DNA of 64,000 nucleotides from positions 102,042 through 166,041 of the forward strand of contig NZ_FNIA01000009.1 in assembly GCF_900103505.1 (NCBI RefSeq), read 5' to 3'. Each line of letters opens with the position of its first letter. Position 1 is the first letter of the stretch. Both the position numbers and the translations under genes were made by a program. Origin of the DNA: Haloarchaeobius iranensis. Its GTDB lineage: Archaea; Halobacteriota; Halobacteria; Halobacteriales; Natrialbaceae. The notes beneath the pieces were generated by a model. That model saw only the letters and a list, made by a program, of their open reading frames with translations. It made no database searches and was not told the DNA's origin. Below are positions 1 through 8,323 of this stretch, one piece after another.

Positions 1-366
1 GGCGCGGTACACCGTCTTTCCGTCACCGTCCTCGTCGACGACTGCGACGGAGACGACGGGTTCGCGACCACCGTCGAACGTGGCGACGAGCGGCCCGGCA
101 CGGACCGGGGTCGTCCCGACGTGGAGCCGGTGGCCCAGACGCTCGCCGCGCCGACTGCGGAGCCGGGACACGCTGGCGGACTCGTCGACGGTCATACCGT
201 CGTCTTCGAGGCCGTCGACGACAGTCTGGAAGGTTCGCGAGCCGCGGAGCCGGTCCACGAGCTGGTCGGCGCGAGGCCCGTTGATCCGCTCCGGCGTAAC
301 GTCGTCCACGGTTATCGGTCCCCGGTTATCGGGCGGGCGCTCGGGGTACATCGTTCCGTTCTTCAT
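1..366 (-). CDS. Unidentified haloarchaeal protein, 3' end beyond window
   Basis: An open frame runs from the ATG at 364-366 leftward for 122 codons without a stop and leaves the window, so only the N-terminal part is visible. The protein begins MKNGTMYPERPP. It is hydrophilic and charged, with no signal peptide or membrane segment in the visible part, and contains a stretch reading RLRGSRTFQTVVDGLEDDG. A second in-frame ATG lies at 351. A TATA-like AT-rich stretch and a perfect 10-bp inverted repeat (373-408) lie directly upstream, which supports a start here. I do not recognise the family. Composition matches the surrounding genes. Confidence 0.55.
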   Translation of the reverse strand, partial: MKNGTMYPERPPDNRGPITVDDVTPERINGPRADQLVDRLRGSRTFQTVVDGLEDDGMTVDESASVSRLRSRRGERLGHRLHVGTTPVRAGPLVATFDGGREPVVSVAVVDEDGDGKTVYRA

Positions 367-372
367 ACTACT

Positions 373-408
373 GTGGAAAATTAGCCGATGTTGGTTAAAA
401 TTTTCCAC
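373..408. promoter_or_regulatory. Perfect 10-bp inverted repeat over promoter of the left-edge gene
   Basis: GTGGAAAATT (373-382) and AATTTTCCAC (399-408) form a perfect 10-bp inverted repeat with a 16-base spacer, inside an AT-rich island of otherwise GC-rich DNA. It begins 6 bases upstream of the ATG at 366 and covers the expected TATA/transcription-start zone of that leftward gene. It looks like a dimeric regulator site. The role is inferred. Confidence 0.55.
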
Positions 409-579
409 CAAGGAACTCGGTATTACTGGGGAACCTGGTGAGTGGCGTCGGATTCGCAACTGTGATCGCAGCAGCGGCGACGAGATAGCACCGATATCCG
501 CAACCCTTTACTCGCAACCGAGTGGCAAATTTGTCCACGGTCGCGGGCCGTTATACCGCTCGCTACCGTACACCGTGCC

Positions 580-3315
580 ATGAGCTTGCACGACAGGGAC
601 GTTCGGCAGGACGTCCGGGAGCTCGGCGCGCTCCTGGGTGACGTGCTCGAAGCCCAGTCCTCCACGGGGGCGTTCGAGACGGTCGAGTCCGTCAGGACCG
701 CAGCCATCGACTACCGACGCGGAACCGAGGACGACCGGGAGGGACTCGCGGCCGAACTCGAAGGACTGACGCCGGAGCTGTCGAGCGTGGTCGCACGGGC
801 GTTCACGACGTACTTCGAACTCATCAACCTCGCCGAGGAGCGCGAGCGCGTCCGGTCGGTCCGGCGCGGCGAGCAGGACGGCACGCTCGCCGACGGCGTC
901 CGCGAGGCCGTCGCGGACCTCGCCGCGGACGACCCGGAGACGGTCCAGCAGGTGCTCGACGACGTGCTCGTCGAGCCGACGTTCACCGCCCACCCGACCG
1001 AGGCGCGCCGGAAGACGGTGAAGGCGAAGCTGCGCTCGGTCGCGAACCACATCGAGAGCCTCGACGAGCAGCGACTCACCGACGGCGAGCGGGAGCGGAT
1101 CGAGGGCGCCCTCGAGGCCGAGGTGACGAGCCTCTGGCAGACGCCGCAGGTCCGGGACCGCCAGCCACACCCGACCGACGAGGCGCGGAACGTCCAGTGG
1201 TACCTCGAGAACACGCTGTTCGACGTGACCGCCGACGTGTACGCGGACCTGGAGGAGGCCCTCGGCGAGTCGTTCGAGGACCTCGACGTCGGCAAGCTGT
1301 TCGAGTTCCGGTCGTGGGCGGGTAGCGACCGCGACGGCAACCCGTTCGTGACACCGGAGGTGACGACCGAGACGCTCTCGCGCCAGCGACGGGTCGTCCT
1401 CGAGCGCTACCGCGACCGGCTGAAGGCGCTGTCCGGTGTCCTGAGCCAGGACGCCGCCCGTCTCGACGTCGGCGAGCAGTTCGAGGCGTCGCTGGCCGCG
1501 GACCGCGACCGGCTCCCCGGCGTGGTCGACGAGGCCGAGGCGCGCTACCCGAGCGAGCCGTACCGCCAGAAGCTGAAGCTGATGCGCGAACGCCTCGACC
1601 GCGTGGACGACGTCCGGCCGGGCGGCTACGGCGACGCGGCGGAGCTGGCGGATGACCTGTCCGTGCTCGCGGAGAGCCTGCGCAAGAACGGCGGCGAGTC
1701 GATCGTCGACGCCCACGTCGAGCCCGCGCGGCGGCAGGTCACGACGTTCGGGTTCTCGCTGGCCAGCCTCGACCTGCGCGACCACCAGGAGAACCACACC
1801 GAGGCTGTCGGCGAAGCTCTCGCCCGCGAGGGTATCGACTACGAGGCCTTCGACGAGGACGAGCGCGTCGAGACGCTAACAGCGGCCATCCTGCAGGACG
1901 AGCCCATCGTGGACGTGGCCGACACCGAGGGGCTCTCGGAGACGGCGGGCCGCGTTCTCCGGCGGTTCGACCACCTCGCGGACTGGCACGACGAGTTCGG
2001 CGTGCAGGCCATCGACACCTACGCCATCTCGATGACCGAGGAGCCGAGCCACGTGCTCGAGGTGCTGTTCCTCGCGGACCAGGCCGGCGTCGTCGAGCTT
2101 CCTGGCTACTGCGGGCTCGACGTCGTCCCCCTGCTAGAGACCGAGAGCGCGCTCTCGGGGGCGCGGCGCATCATGGGCACGCTGTTCGAGAACGAGGCCT
2201 ACGCGAGCGCACTCGAGGCCCGGGGAGGGAGTCCGCCGAGCGAAGCGAGTGGGACGTCGAGTGACTCGTCACTCGGAACGCAGGAGATCATGCTGGGCTA
2301 CTCCGACTCGAACAAGGAGAACGGCTTCCTCGCGGCGAACTGGTCGCTGTACGAGAACCAGCGGCACCTCGCCGACGTCTGCGACGAGTTCGACGTGACG
2401 CTGCGGCTGTTCCACGGGCGCGGCGGCTCTATCTCGCGCGGTGGCGGGCCGATGCACGAGGCGCTGCTCGCGCTCCCGAACCGCACGGTGACGGGCCAGG
2501 TGAAGTTCACAGAGCAGGGCGAGGCGATCGCCGAGAAGTACGCCAACCCGCGGGTCGCCGAACGCGAGATCTCCCAGATGCTCAACGCGCAGCTCAGGGC
2601 CCGCCGGAACGCCATCGAGATGCCCGAGGAGTCGGTATCCGACGAGTGGCTCGACGCGATGACGACGATGGCCGACGCCGCACGCGACGAGTACCGGGAC
2701 CTGCTCGAGACGGAGGGGTTCGTCGCGTACTTCGAGCAGGCGACGCCCATCACCGTCATCGAGGACCTGAACCTCGGCTCGCGGCCGGCCTCGCGCTCGG
2801 GCGACCGCAGCGTCGAGGACCTCCGGGCCATCCCCTGGGTGTTCTCGTGGACGCAGTCCCGTTGCATCCTCCCGGGCTGGTACGCGCTGGCGACCGGCAT
2901 CGACGCCTACCTCGACGACGGTGGCGACGTGGAGACGCTCCAGGAGATGTACGACTCGTGGCCGTTCTTCCGGTCGACGCTCGACAACGCCGCGCTCTCG
3001 CTCGCCCGGACGGACCTCGAGATCACGACCTACTACGCCGAGCTCGCAGAGCCGGCGCTCCGCAAGCGGTTCTTCCCGCGCGTCACCGACGAGTACGAGC
3101 GCGCCACCGACCTCGTGACTACCATCACCGACCGGGAGACGCTGTACGCCCGTGACTGGTACGGCGAGAGCCTCCGGCGGCGCAACCCGTACGTGGACCC
3201 GTTGAACCTGCTCCAGACGCGACTGCTCGAGCAGAGCCACCGGACCGAGGCCGAGGAACGGACGCTCCGGCTGACGGTCAAGGGCATCGCGGCGGGGATG
3301 CAGAACACCGGCTGA
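580..3315 (+). CDS. ppc: Phosphoenolpyruvate carboxylase
   Basis: Catalyses PEP + bicarbonate to oxaloacetate + phosphate, the anaplerotic reaction, in the cytoplasm. The 911-residue length is that of the bacterial-type family. The first active-site signature FTAHPTEA carries the catalytic His at residue 138. The second, FHGRGGSISRGGGP, starts at about residue 611 (His612). The C-terminus ends in the conserved GMQNTG. The ATG follows a TTATAC box at 551-556, giving a leaderless start. Oddity: residues about 549-566 (rich in Ser, Gly and Pro) interrupt the normally continuous run into the LGYSDSNKENG loop; the DNA there holds a perfect hairpin (2258-2275). The gene is monocistronic, between divergent and unrelated neighbours. 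Confidence 0.97.
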   Translation: MSLHDRDVRQDVRELGALLGDVLEAQSSTGAFETVESVRTAAIDYRRGTEDDREGLAAELEGLTPELSSVVARAFTTYFELINLAEERERVRSVRRGEQDGTLADGVREAVADLAADDPETVQQVLDDVLVEPTFTAHPTEARRKTVKAKLRSVANHIESLDEQRLTDGERERIEGALEAEVTSLWQTPQVRDRQPHPTDEARNVQWYLENTLFDVTADVYADLEEALGESFEDLDVGKLFEFRSWAGSDRDGNPFVTPEVTTETLSRQRRVVLERYRDRLKALSGVLSQDAARLDVGEQFEASLAADRDRLPGVVDEAEARYPSEPYRQKLKLMRERLDRVDDVRPGGYGDAAELADDLSVLAESLRKNGGESIVDAHVEPARRQVTTFGFSLASLDLRDHQENHTEAVGEALAREGIDYEAFDEDERVETLTAAILQDEPIVDVADTEGLSETAGRVLRRFDHLADWHDEFGVQAIDTYAISMTEEPSHVLEVLFLADQAGVVELPGYCGLDVVPLLETESALSGARRIMGTLFENEAYASALEARGGSPPSEASGTSSDSSLGTQEIMLGYSDSNKENGFLAANWSLYENQRHLADVCDEFDVTLRLFHGRGGSISRGGGPMHEALLALPNRTVTGQVKFTEQGEAIAEKYANPRVAEREISQMLNAQLRARRNAIEMPEESVSDEWLDAMTTMADAARDEYRDLLETEGFVAYFEQATPITVIEDLNLGSRPASRSGDRSVEDLRAIPWVFSWTQSRCILPGWYALATGIDAYLDDGGDVETLQEMYDSWPFFRSTLDNAALSLARTDLEITTYYAELAEPALRKRFFPRVTDEYERATDLVTTITDRETLYARDWYGESLRRRNPYVDPLNLLQTRLLEQSHRTEAEERTLRLTVKGIAAGMQNTG
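2224..2278 (+). repeat. In-frame hairpin-bearing insertion within ppc
   Basis: About 54 bases encode an extra Gly/Ser/Pro-rich peptide (residues about 549-566) between ALEAR and TQEIMLGYSDS of PEP carboxylase. At 2258-2275 the DNA forms CGAGTGA-CTCG-TCACTCG, a perfect 7-bp stem with a four-base loop. Length divisible by three and the low-complexity translation suggest a short palindromic element captured in frame. The boundaries are estimated from the expected family sequence. Confidence 0.5.
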
Positions 3316-3409
3316 GACAGCCTATCCTTGTAGGACTCCCGGCGGGAACCAGAGTGCGTTGGGCGCATCCTTAGGTTGGTTCGTGTTCTAGCCGGCACCC
3401 GAAGGGAGA

Positions 3410-3601
3410 ATGACTGCAGTCGAGCCAGACCCAGACACGTCGACCGAGAGCGCCGAGGCGACGTGCGCCACGTGCGGTGTCCCCGTCGAGACGGACGAGT
3501 GGCATCCAGCCGCGACCACCACGACAGACGATGGGACCGTCGAGATACGCTCGTTCTGCGGCCGGAGCTGTCGCGACCGCTGGCGGGAGCGACGGGAGTA
3601 G
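3410..3601 (+). CDS. Small zinc-finger protein (CxxC...CxxxC type)
   Basis: 63 residues, cytoplasmic, with two cysteine pairs: Cys19/Cys22 (CATC) and Cys50/Cys54 (FCGRSC), which would bind one zinc ion. The N-terminus is acidic and disordered, the C-terminus Arg-rich (RDRWRERRE), which could contact nucleic acid. Haloarchaea encode many such very small zinc-finger proteins, some affecting motility, biofilm or stress responses, but I cannot assign a role to this one. It stands alone between ppc and the convergent Bat-type regulator. Confidence 0.75.
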   Translation: MTAVEPDPDTSTESAEATCATCGVPVETDEWHPAATTTTDDGTVEIRSFCGRSCRDRWRERRE

Positions 3602-3671
3602 CCCGCCGACTCGGGCCGTGCGCTGCGGCCTCCGCACTGCACCACCTCGCCACGTTCGGAAGCGGCCGCGG

Positions 3672-5990
3672 TCAGGAGCGGTCGCTCGCCGGGCGGTCAG
3701 GCTCGCGGTCGGACGGCGCCACGTCGAGCAGGTCGGTGAACAGCTTCTGCTGAGCGGCCCGGAGGTGCTCGTGGAACGTCGGCGAGGAGATACCGAGCGT
3801 CGCCGCGATCTCCTCGGCGTCGTTCTCGCGCGGCCACTCGAAGTAGCCGCCCCGGAGCGCGGCCGACAGGGCCTCGTGCTGGCGGTCGGTGAGCTGCTCC
3901 TCGAGCGTCGACCGGAACTCCGAGACGCGCCGTTCGGGGCGCTTTCGTTCGCGCTTCGCCCGGAGGTCCACGGACTCGAACATCGCCTCGAAGGAGTCGA
4001 CCAGCGACCGTATCGACGCGGACTTCGGGAGCTCCGCGACGAGCTCCGCAGAGCCGTCGTCGACGACGATCTCGCGGACGGTGCCCCCGTGCTCGGCGAG
4101 GAGCGTCGAGATCGGCGGGTCGACGACGGTCATCGTCACGAGCGCCTCCTCGCCGCCGCTGTCGAGCACCGAGAGCCCCTCGACGAGGTCGAACGACCGG
4201 ATGGTGTCGAACAGCGTCTCGCCGGGGCTGCCGGTGATGGTGAAGTACTCGACGAAGGTGTGGTCGTCGAGCGCGGTCGCTCCCTCGAGCTCCGCGGTGA
4301 CGCCGTGTTCCGCGACGGCCTGGAACATCGGGTTGGACGGGTCACGGATGATCAGTTCGAGCTGGACCGTGCCGTCGGCGATGAGCGCGGCGCGGCGCTC
4401 GGTCGCGTTGATGGCGAGGCCGACGACGCTCCGGAGCTGCGAGAGTGCCTCCACGACGCCGTCGGTGAACGCGTCGGGCTTCGTCGCGAACACGGTGACG
4501 ACGCCGTACTGTGACCCCTTGTAGGTGACCGGAACCGCGGCGACCGACGCGAAGCCACAGTCCAGCGCTGCCCGGACCCAGGGCGAACTCGCGTCGAGCG
4601 CCGAGAGGTCACGGACGCGTTCGACGGACTGGGACGCGGCCGCCTCGCCCGCCGGGTGGGCGACCGCCTCGCTCACCGGCACCGTCGCCGCCGGTTCGAA
4701 CTCGTTCGGCCCCGCGCTCGTCGCCAGCTCGACCGTGTCGCGCCGGGAGTCGACCCGGCCGAGCCAGGCCGCCGCGAACAGCGACGAATCGACGAGCTGG
4801 TCACAGACGGTTCGCTCGACCATCGTCCGGTTCGCGGCGTTGACGAGCGTCTCGTTCACGCTCTGGAGGACGCGGTTGAGCTGGGCCAGGCCCTCCAGTT
4901 CGTCCCGTTGGCGTTCGAGCGCCCGTTCGCGTTCCTTGCGCTCGGTCACGTCCCGGAAGTACACCGACAGTCCCGTCTCGGAGGGGTACGCCTGGACCGA
5001 GAACCACGTCGAGAGGGGCGGGAAGTACTCCTCGAAGGAGACCGGTCGCTGCGTCTCCATGGCGTGCTCGTACCGGTCCTGGAAGCGGCTGTCGACGGCG
5101 GCGGGGAAGCGGTCCCAGACCAGGTCGCCGATGACGCTGTCGGCGTCGACGCCGATGAGTTCGGCGGCGCGCTCGTTGACGTAGCGGAACCGGAACTCGC
5201 TGTCGAGCGCGAAGAAGGCGTCCGTCACCCGCTCGAGGTGGGACTCGAGCTCCGACTCCAGCCGCTCGCGCTGTGACACGTCGCGGATGACGCCCGTGTA
5301 GTGCGTCCCGGCGGCCGTCTCGAACCGGCCGAAGGTCACGAGCACCGGCACCTCGTTGCCGTCGGCGTCGGCGGCGGTGTAGCGGACCGGCTGCCACTGG
5401 CGGCTCGCGTCGTCGTCGGAACCGAACGGCGGCAGGAGACCCCGGTCGCCGCCGTCTTCGGGGAGGAGCGTCGAGAGGTGTTTCCCGACCAGTTCGCCGT
5501 CCTCGAAGCCGAAGATGTTCCTCGTCGCCGGGTTGGTCTCGGTGACGTGGCCGTCCGTGTCGACGGTCACGACGCCGTCCTGTGCGTGGTGGGCGAACAC
5601 CGCGAAGCGGTTCGCGGTGTCGGTAACGTCGCCACTCGTGGAGACGTAGGCGGCGAGCTCGCGGAACGGAACTGGCTGGTCTTCGGAGAGGGTGTGGAGG
5701 ACGCCGTCGCCGACGACATCGCTCGCGTCGCGATCGCTGTCGGTCGTGACGTGGACGAACGGGACCCGGTCGACGTGGGTGTCGTGGACGGCGGCGAGGC
5801 CCTCCCAGCTCGCGCGGTCGCCGTCCTCGCCGACGACCACGCAGTCGGCGGCGCCGTCCCGGAGCCGCTCGTCGAGGGCGTCGACGGACCCGAGCGTCTC
5901 GACGGCGAGTCCCGAGCCCGGACCGTCCGGGAGCTCCGGTTCCGGAGTCGGGTCCGCGGTGAGATAGAGCACCCTGAACTCCTCGGTCAT
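3672..5990 (-). CDS. Bat-type PAS/GAF sensor-regulator with bacterio-opsin activator HTH
   Basis: A one-protein sensor and DNA-binding regulator of about 772 residues. Order of domains: a receiver-like N-terminal segment (about 1-115), PAS (about 125-245, ending VIRDVSQRE), PAS (about 250-345, ending YFRDVTERKERE), a GAF-like domain (about 375-540), the bacterio-opsin-activator middle domain (about 545-690) and a C-terminal HTH_10 domain (about 705-760; LTDRQHEALSAALRGGYFEWPR). The family includes Bat, the light/oxygen-responsive activator of bacteriorhodopsin genes. No opsin gene is nearby, so its targets are unknown. I chose the ATG at 5990; a GTG directly before it (5993) is also possible. 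Confidence 0.9.
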   Translation of the reverse strand: MTEEFRVLYLTADPTPEPELPDGPGSGLAVETLGSVDALDERLRDGAADCVVVGEDGDRASWEGLAAVHDTHVDRVPFVHVTTDSDRDASDVVGDGVLHTLSEDQPVPFRELAAYVSTSGDVTDTANRFAVFAHHAQDGVVTVDTDGHVTETNPATRNIFGFEDGELVGKHLSTLLPEDGGDRGLLPPFGSDDDASRQWQPVRYTAADADGNEVPVLVTFGRFETAAGTHYTGVIRDVSQRERLESELESHLERVTDAFFALDSEFRFRYVNERAAELIGVDADSVIGDLVWDRFPAAVDSRFQDRYEHAMETQRPVSFEEYFPPLSTWFSVQAYPSETGLSVYFRDVTERKERERALERQRDELEGLAQLNRVLQSVNETLVNAANRTMVERTVCDQLVDSSLFAAAWLGRVDSRRDTVELATSAGPNEFEPAATVPVSEAVAHPAGEAAASQSVERVRDLSALDASSPWVRAALDCGFASVAAVPVTYKGSQYGVVTVFATKPDAFTDGVVEALSQLRSVVGLAINATERRAALIADGTVQLELIIRDPSNPMFQAVAEHGVTAELEGATALDDHTFVEYFTITGSPGETLFDTIRSFDLVEGLSVLDSGGEEALVTMTVVDPPISTLLAEHGGTVREIVVDDGSAELVAELPKSASIRSLVDSFEAMFESVDLRAKRERKRPERRVSEFRSTLEEQLTDRQHEALSAALRGGYFEWPRENDAEEIAATLGISSPTFHEHLRAAQQKLFTDLLDVAPSDREPDRPASDRS

Positions 5991-6183
5991 CACATCCTCC
6001 CGTTCGAGGTCTCGACCGGTAAATGCGTTGTGTCCCGCTGCATGGCAGCCACTCGGTTCCGAATCCGTATAATTGACCTCCTCCCGCGCCTAAAGACGGG
6101 GGTATGCGCTCGTAACTCTATCACTCCGCCACCGTCGGCCTCGGAGACAACCCATTTGAGCCTCGGCCCCCGACGTTGCGGTG

Positions 6184-6690
6184 ATGGCCGACTCCAGACG
6201 CGTCGAAGTCCACGCCGGACGCGAGGTGGTCGTCGACTTCGACCCGTCGCTCACCTTCGAGTGCGTCGACGACTGCACCTGGTGCTGTCAGCACGGCGTG
6301 TTGCTGTACGAGCAGGACTTCTTCGCGCTGGCCGAGCACGCCGACCTCGCCGACGCGACCACGGACTTCCGGGGAGAGGACTTCGTCCGCAAGGAGGAGA
6401 AGGACCGCGAGGACCACGTCGGCGAGGACGGACAGGCCTGCTACTTCCTGCGGGACGACGGGCTCTGTTCGCTCCACCTCGAGCACGACTGGAAGCCGGC
6501 GCGCTGTTCGGTGTTCCCGCTCGCGGTCACCGTCGAGGACGGCGACATCCACGTCGACATCCGCGACAGCGCCCACGAACACTGCGAGGGCCTGGACGTC
6601 TCCGAGCGCAAGGTGATCGACAACCTCGACGCGTTCCTCCCCGAGGTGCTGTGGGAACTTGACGACCCGGCGAGCGACCGAGAACTGTAG
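6184..6690 (+). CDS. YkgJ-family cysteine-cluster protein
   Basis: A 168-residue cytoplasmic protein of the YkgJ/UPF0153 (CxxxCxxCC) family, thought to bind zinc or an Fe-S centre. Cys27, Cys31, Cys34 and Cys35 lie in ECVDDCTWCC. Further conserved cysteines follow in GQACYFLRDDGLCSLH, in RCSVFPLA and in HEHCEGLD. The biochemical role of the family is unsettled. The ATG at 6184 is preceded directly by a GTG at 6181; ATG is preferred. The neighbours are an unrelated divergent regulator and a lipoprotein, so context gives no help. Confidence 0.85.
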   Translation: MADSRRVEVHAGREVVVDFDPSLTFECVDDCTWCCQHGVLLYEQDFFALAEHADLADATTDFRGEDFVRKEEKDREDHVGEDGQACYFLRDDGLCSLHLEHDWKPARCSVFPLAVTVEDGDIHVDIRDSAHEHCEGLDVSERKVIDNLDAFLPEVLWELDDPASDREL

Positions 6691-6770
6691 GCTCGCGGCC
6701 GCCGTCGGTGACTGAAAGCCGCGTTTCACCCAGACGAGGACATTAGGTGGACAGTGCCGTCGGCTCACAC

Positions 6771-7349
6771 GTGCAACGGCGTGGCCTCCTCACCGCGTTC
6801 GCAACCGCCGTCGCCGGCGTCGCCGGCTGCGTCCAGGGACCGCTGGACGCCACGGGCGGCCGGTCGCCCGACCCGCAGAGCGGTAGCTGGGAGGCTCCGC
6901 CGCCGTGCCCGACGTTCGACGCTCGGGCGGACCGGACGGTCTGTACTGGAGCTGGCCAGTCGGCGCCGCCGGCCGCGCCGGTCACGCTGAAGCTCCCCGC
7001 GAAGACCCCTATCGCCCCCGATACGCAACTCGGCGTGTCGCTCCATCCCCGCGGCGACGAGCCGGTGACGTTCGACCCCGCTGCCTGGGGCCTGCATCGG
7101 TACGCGGACGGCGAGTGGCGTGCCGTCGCGTCCGGGCGGTCGTCCGGCCGGTACGCGACCGTCTACCCCGACGAACGACACGACTGGGTGTTCGACGGGA
7201 GCGGCACGACGGCCGGGAACAGGACTGCGGTCCGTCACTCGCTCGCACCGGGCCGGTACGCCTTCGCCGTCACGGTAAGCGCCGGCCGCGGCTGGACGTT
7301 CGGCGACCGGTTCGAGTGCGTCGCGCTGTTTGCTATGCGTGAGCCGTAG
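6771..7349 (+). CDS. Putative Tat-exported lipoprotein
   Basis: Predicted secreted, membrane-anchored protein of 192 residues with no family I recognise. From the GTG at 6771 the N-terminus reads MQRRGLLTAFATAVAGVAGC, a twin-arginine signal ending in a lipobox with Cys20. An earlier GTG at 6747 would add eight residues before the twin arginines. The mature part is neutral to acidic and probably beta-rich, with conserved-looking phrases such as RYADGEWRAVASG and APGRYAFAVTVSAG, which suggest an immunoglobulin-like fold. This last point is inference only. Confidence 0.7.
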   Translation: MQRRGLLTAFATAVAGVAGCVQGPLDATGGRSPDPQSGSWEAPPPCPTFDARADRTVCTGAGQSAPPAAPVTLKLPAKTPIAPDTQLGVSLHPRGDEPVTFDPAAWGLHRYADGEWRAVASGRSSGRYATVYPDERHDWVFDGSGTTAGNRTAVRHSLAPGRYAFAVTVSAGRGWTFGDRFECVALFAMREP

Positions 7350-7355
7350 CCGGCC

Positions 7356-8249
7356 TCACCCGACGAGCAGCCACGCGACGAAGACGAGGGCACCGCCGAG
7401 GAAGGTGCTCCCGACGGCGTGGACGCGGAGCCGGTCGAGCAGGTGGTGTGCGTCGTCGGAGACCTGCGCGACCTCGTACACCTCGCCGCCGATCTCACAG
7501 CGCGGGAGGAAGTCCATCGCGACGTGGAGGAAGACGCCTGCAGCGAAGCCGAAGACGGCGGCGGTGACCACCGGCTCGCCGGAGAGGTCGAGGAAGCTCG
7601 CCGGGATGGCGGTGAGCCCGACACCCGTCGCGGGCAGCAGGATGACTGTCGGCGACTGCCCGTTGCTGGCGAGGCGGCGTGCGGCGGCGTAGCCGGCGGG
7701 CCCCTTGTGCGAGACGATGGCGAGTCCGAGACCGACGCCGAGTTCGGGCATCGTGCCGTAGACGATGCCGATGATGACGCCGGCGGCGAGCGCGTGCGCG
7801 GAGAGCTCGACCGCCGTGTGGTCGAAGCCGATGTCGACGTGGGCGAAGCGATGGCCGAGCGTGTGCGAGCCGAAGCCGGCGAGCAGGCCGGCGGCGACGC
7901 CCGCGCCGGCGTACTTCATCGCCGTCGCGGGACTGGCCGCCCCCTGTGCGAGGCCGAACGCCTGCGGGAGGAGAAAGAGCGCGGCGCTGACTATCATGGC
8001 TCCCGAGGCGAGCCCGTAGCCCCAGACGAGCGCCTTTGCGTGCTGGTCGCGGGCCTTGACCCCGAGCGGGATGGCGACTGCCATGGCGAAGAACGCGACC
8101 CACGCGATGCCGACAGGCTTCATCGCGTCGGTGCTCGGCGCGGAGAGGAGGGCGGCAGCACTCAGTGCGAGGAGCAGCGCGACGGCGAGGAGCCCGACCC
8201 GCGAGAGGTCGTCGACGCCCCGCCAGCTGAACGATTCCGTGGAACCCAT
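7356..8249 (-). CDS. ZIP-family metal transporter
   Basis: Integral membrane protein of 297 residues with about eight hydrophobic segments, matching the ZIP (zinc/iron permease) family that brings divalent metals into the cytoplasm. His-rich transmembrane metal-site candidates are GSHTLGHRFAHVD and FDHTAVELSAHALAAG, followed by VSHKGP and FLHVAMDFLP. I chose the ATG at 8249 over an upstream TTG because it lies 25-29 bases from a TATA element (8273-8278). A perfect 15-bp palindrome covers the start codon (8248-8262), so a repressor, plausibly metal-responsive, may control it. Confidence 0.87.
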   Translation of the reverse strand: MGSTESFSWRGVDDLSRVGLLAVALLLALSAAALLSAPSTDAMKPVGIAWVAFFAMAVAIPLGVKARDQHAKALVWGYGLASGAMIVSAALFLLPQAFGLAQGAASPATAMKYAGAGVAAGLLAGFGSHTLGHRFAHVDIGFDHTAVELSAHALAAGVIIGIVYGTMPELGVGLGLAIVSHKGPAGYAAARRLASNGQSPTVILLPATGVGLTAIPASFLDLSGEPVVTAAVFGFAAGVFLHVAMDFLPRCEIGGEVYEVAQVSDDAHHLLDRLRVHAVGSTFLGGALVFVAWLLVG

Positions 8250-8262
8250 TGTTACTAACAAT
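8248..8262. promoter_or_regulatory. Perfect palindrome (operator candidate) over ZIP gene start
   Basis: ATTGTTA-C-TAACAAT is a perfect 7-bp inverted repeat around a single central C. It overlaps the start codon and expected transcription start of the leftward ZIP transporter gene, just downstream of its TATA box. A protein bound here would block initiation. A DtxR/MntR-type metalloregulator would fit the target, but the regulator is inferred. Confidence 0.55.
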
Positions 8263-8272
8263 CAAATTCGAG

Positions 8273-8278
8273 TTAATA
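8273..8278 (-). promoter_or_regulatory. TATA box of ZIP transporter gene
   Basis: TATTAA on the minus strand lies 24-29 bases upstream of the ATG at 8249, the usual spacing for a leaderless haloarchaeal transcript. Confidence 0.5.
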
Positions 8279-8323
8279 AGGGGTTCGGTTGTCGCGGTCG
8301 CTCCCGGCGGACACCCCCCTCGG

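Noticed and set aside
1..366. Halocin-like or other peptide-precursor gene
   Set aside because: The visible N-terminal part has no Tat or Sec signal and no Cys-rich segment; without the 3' end the idea cannot be supported.
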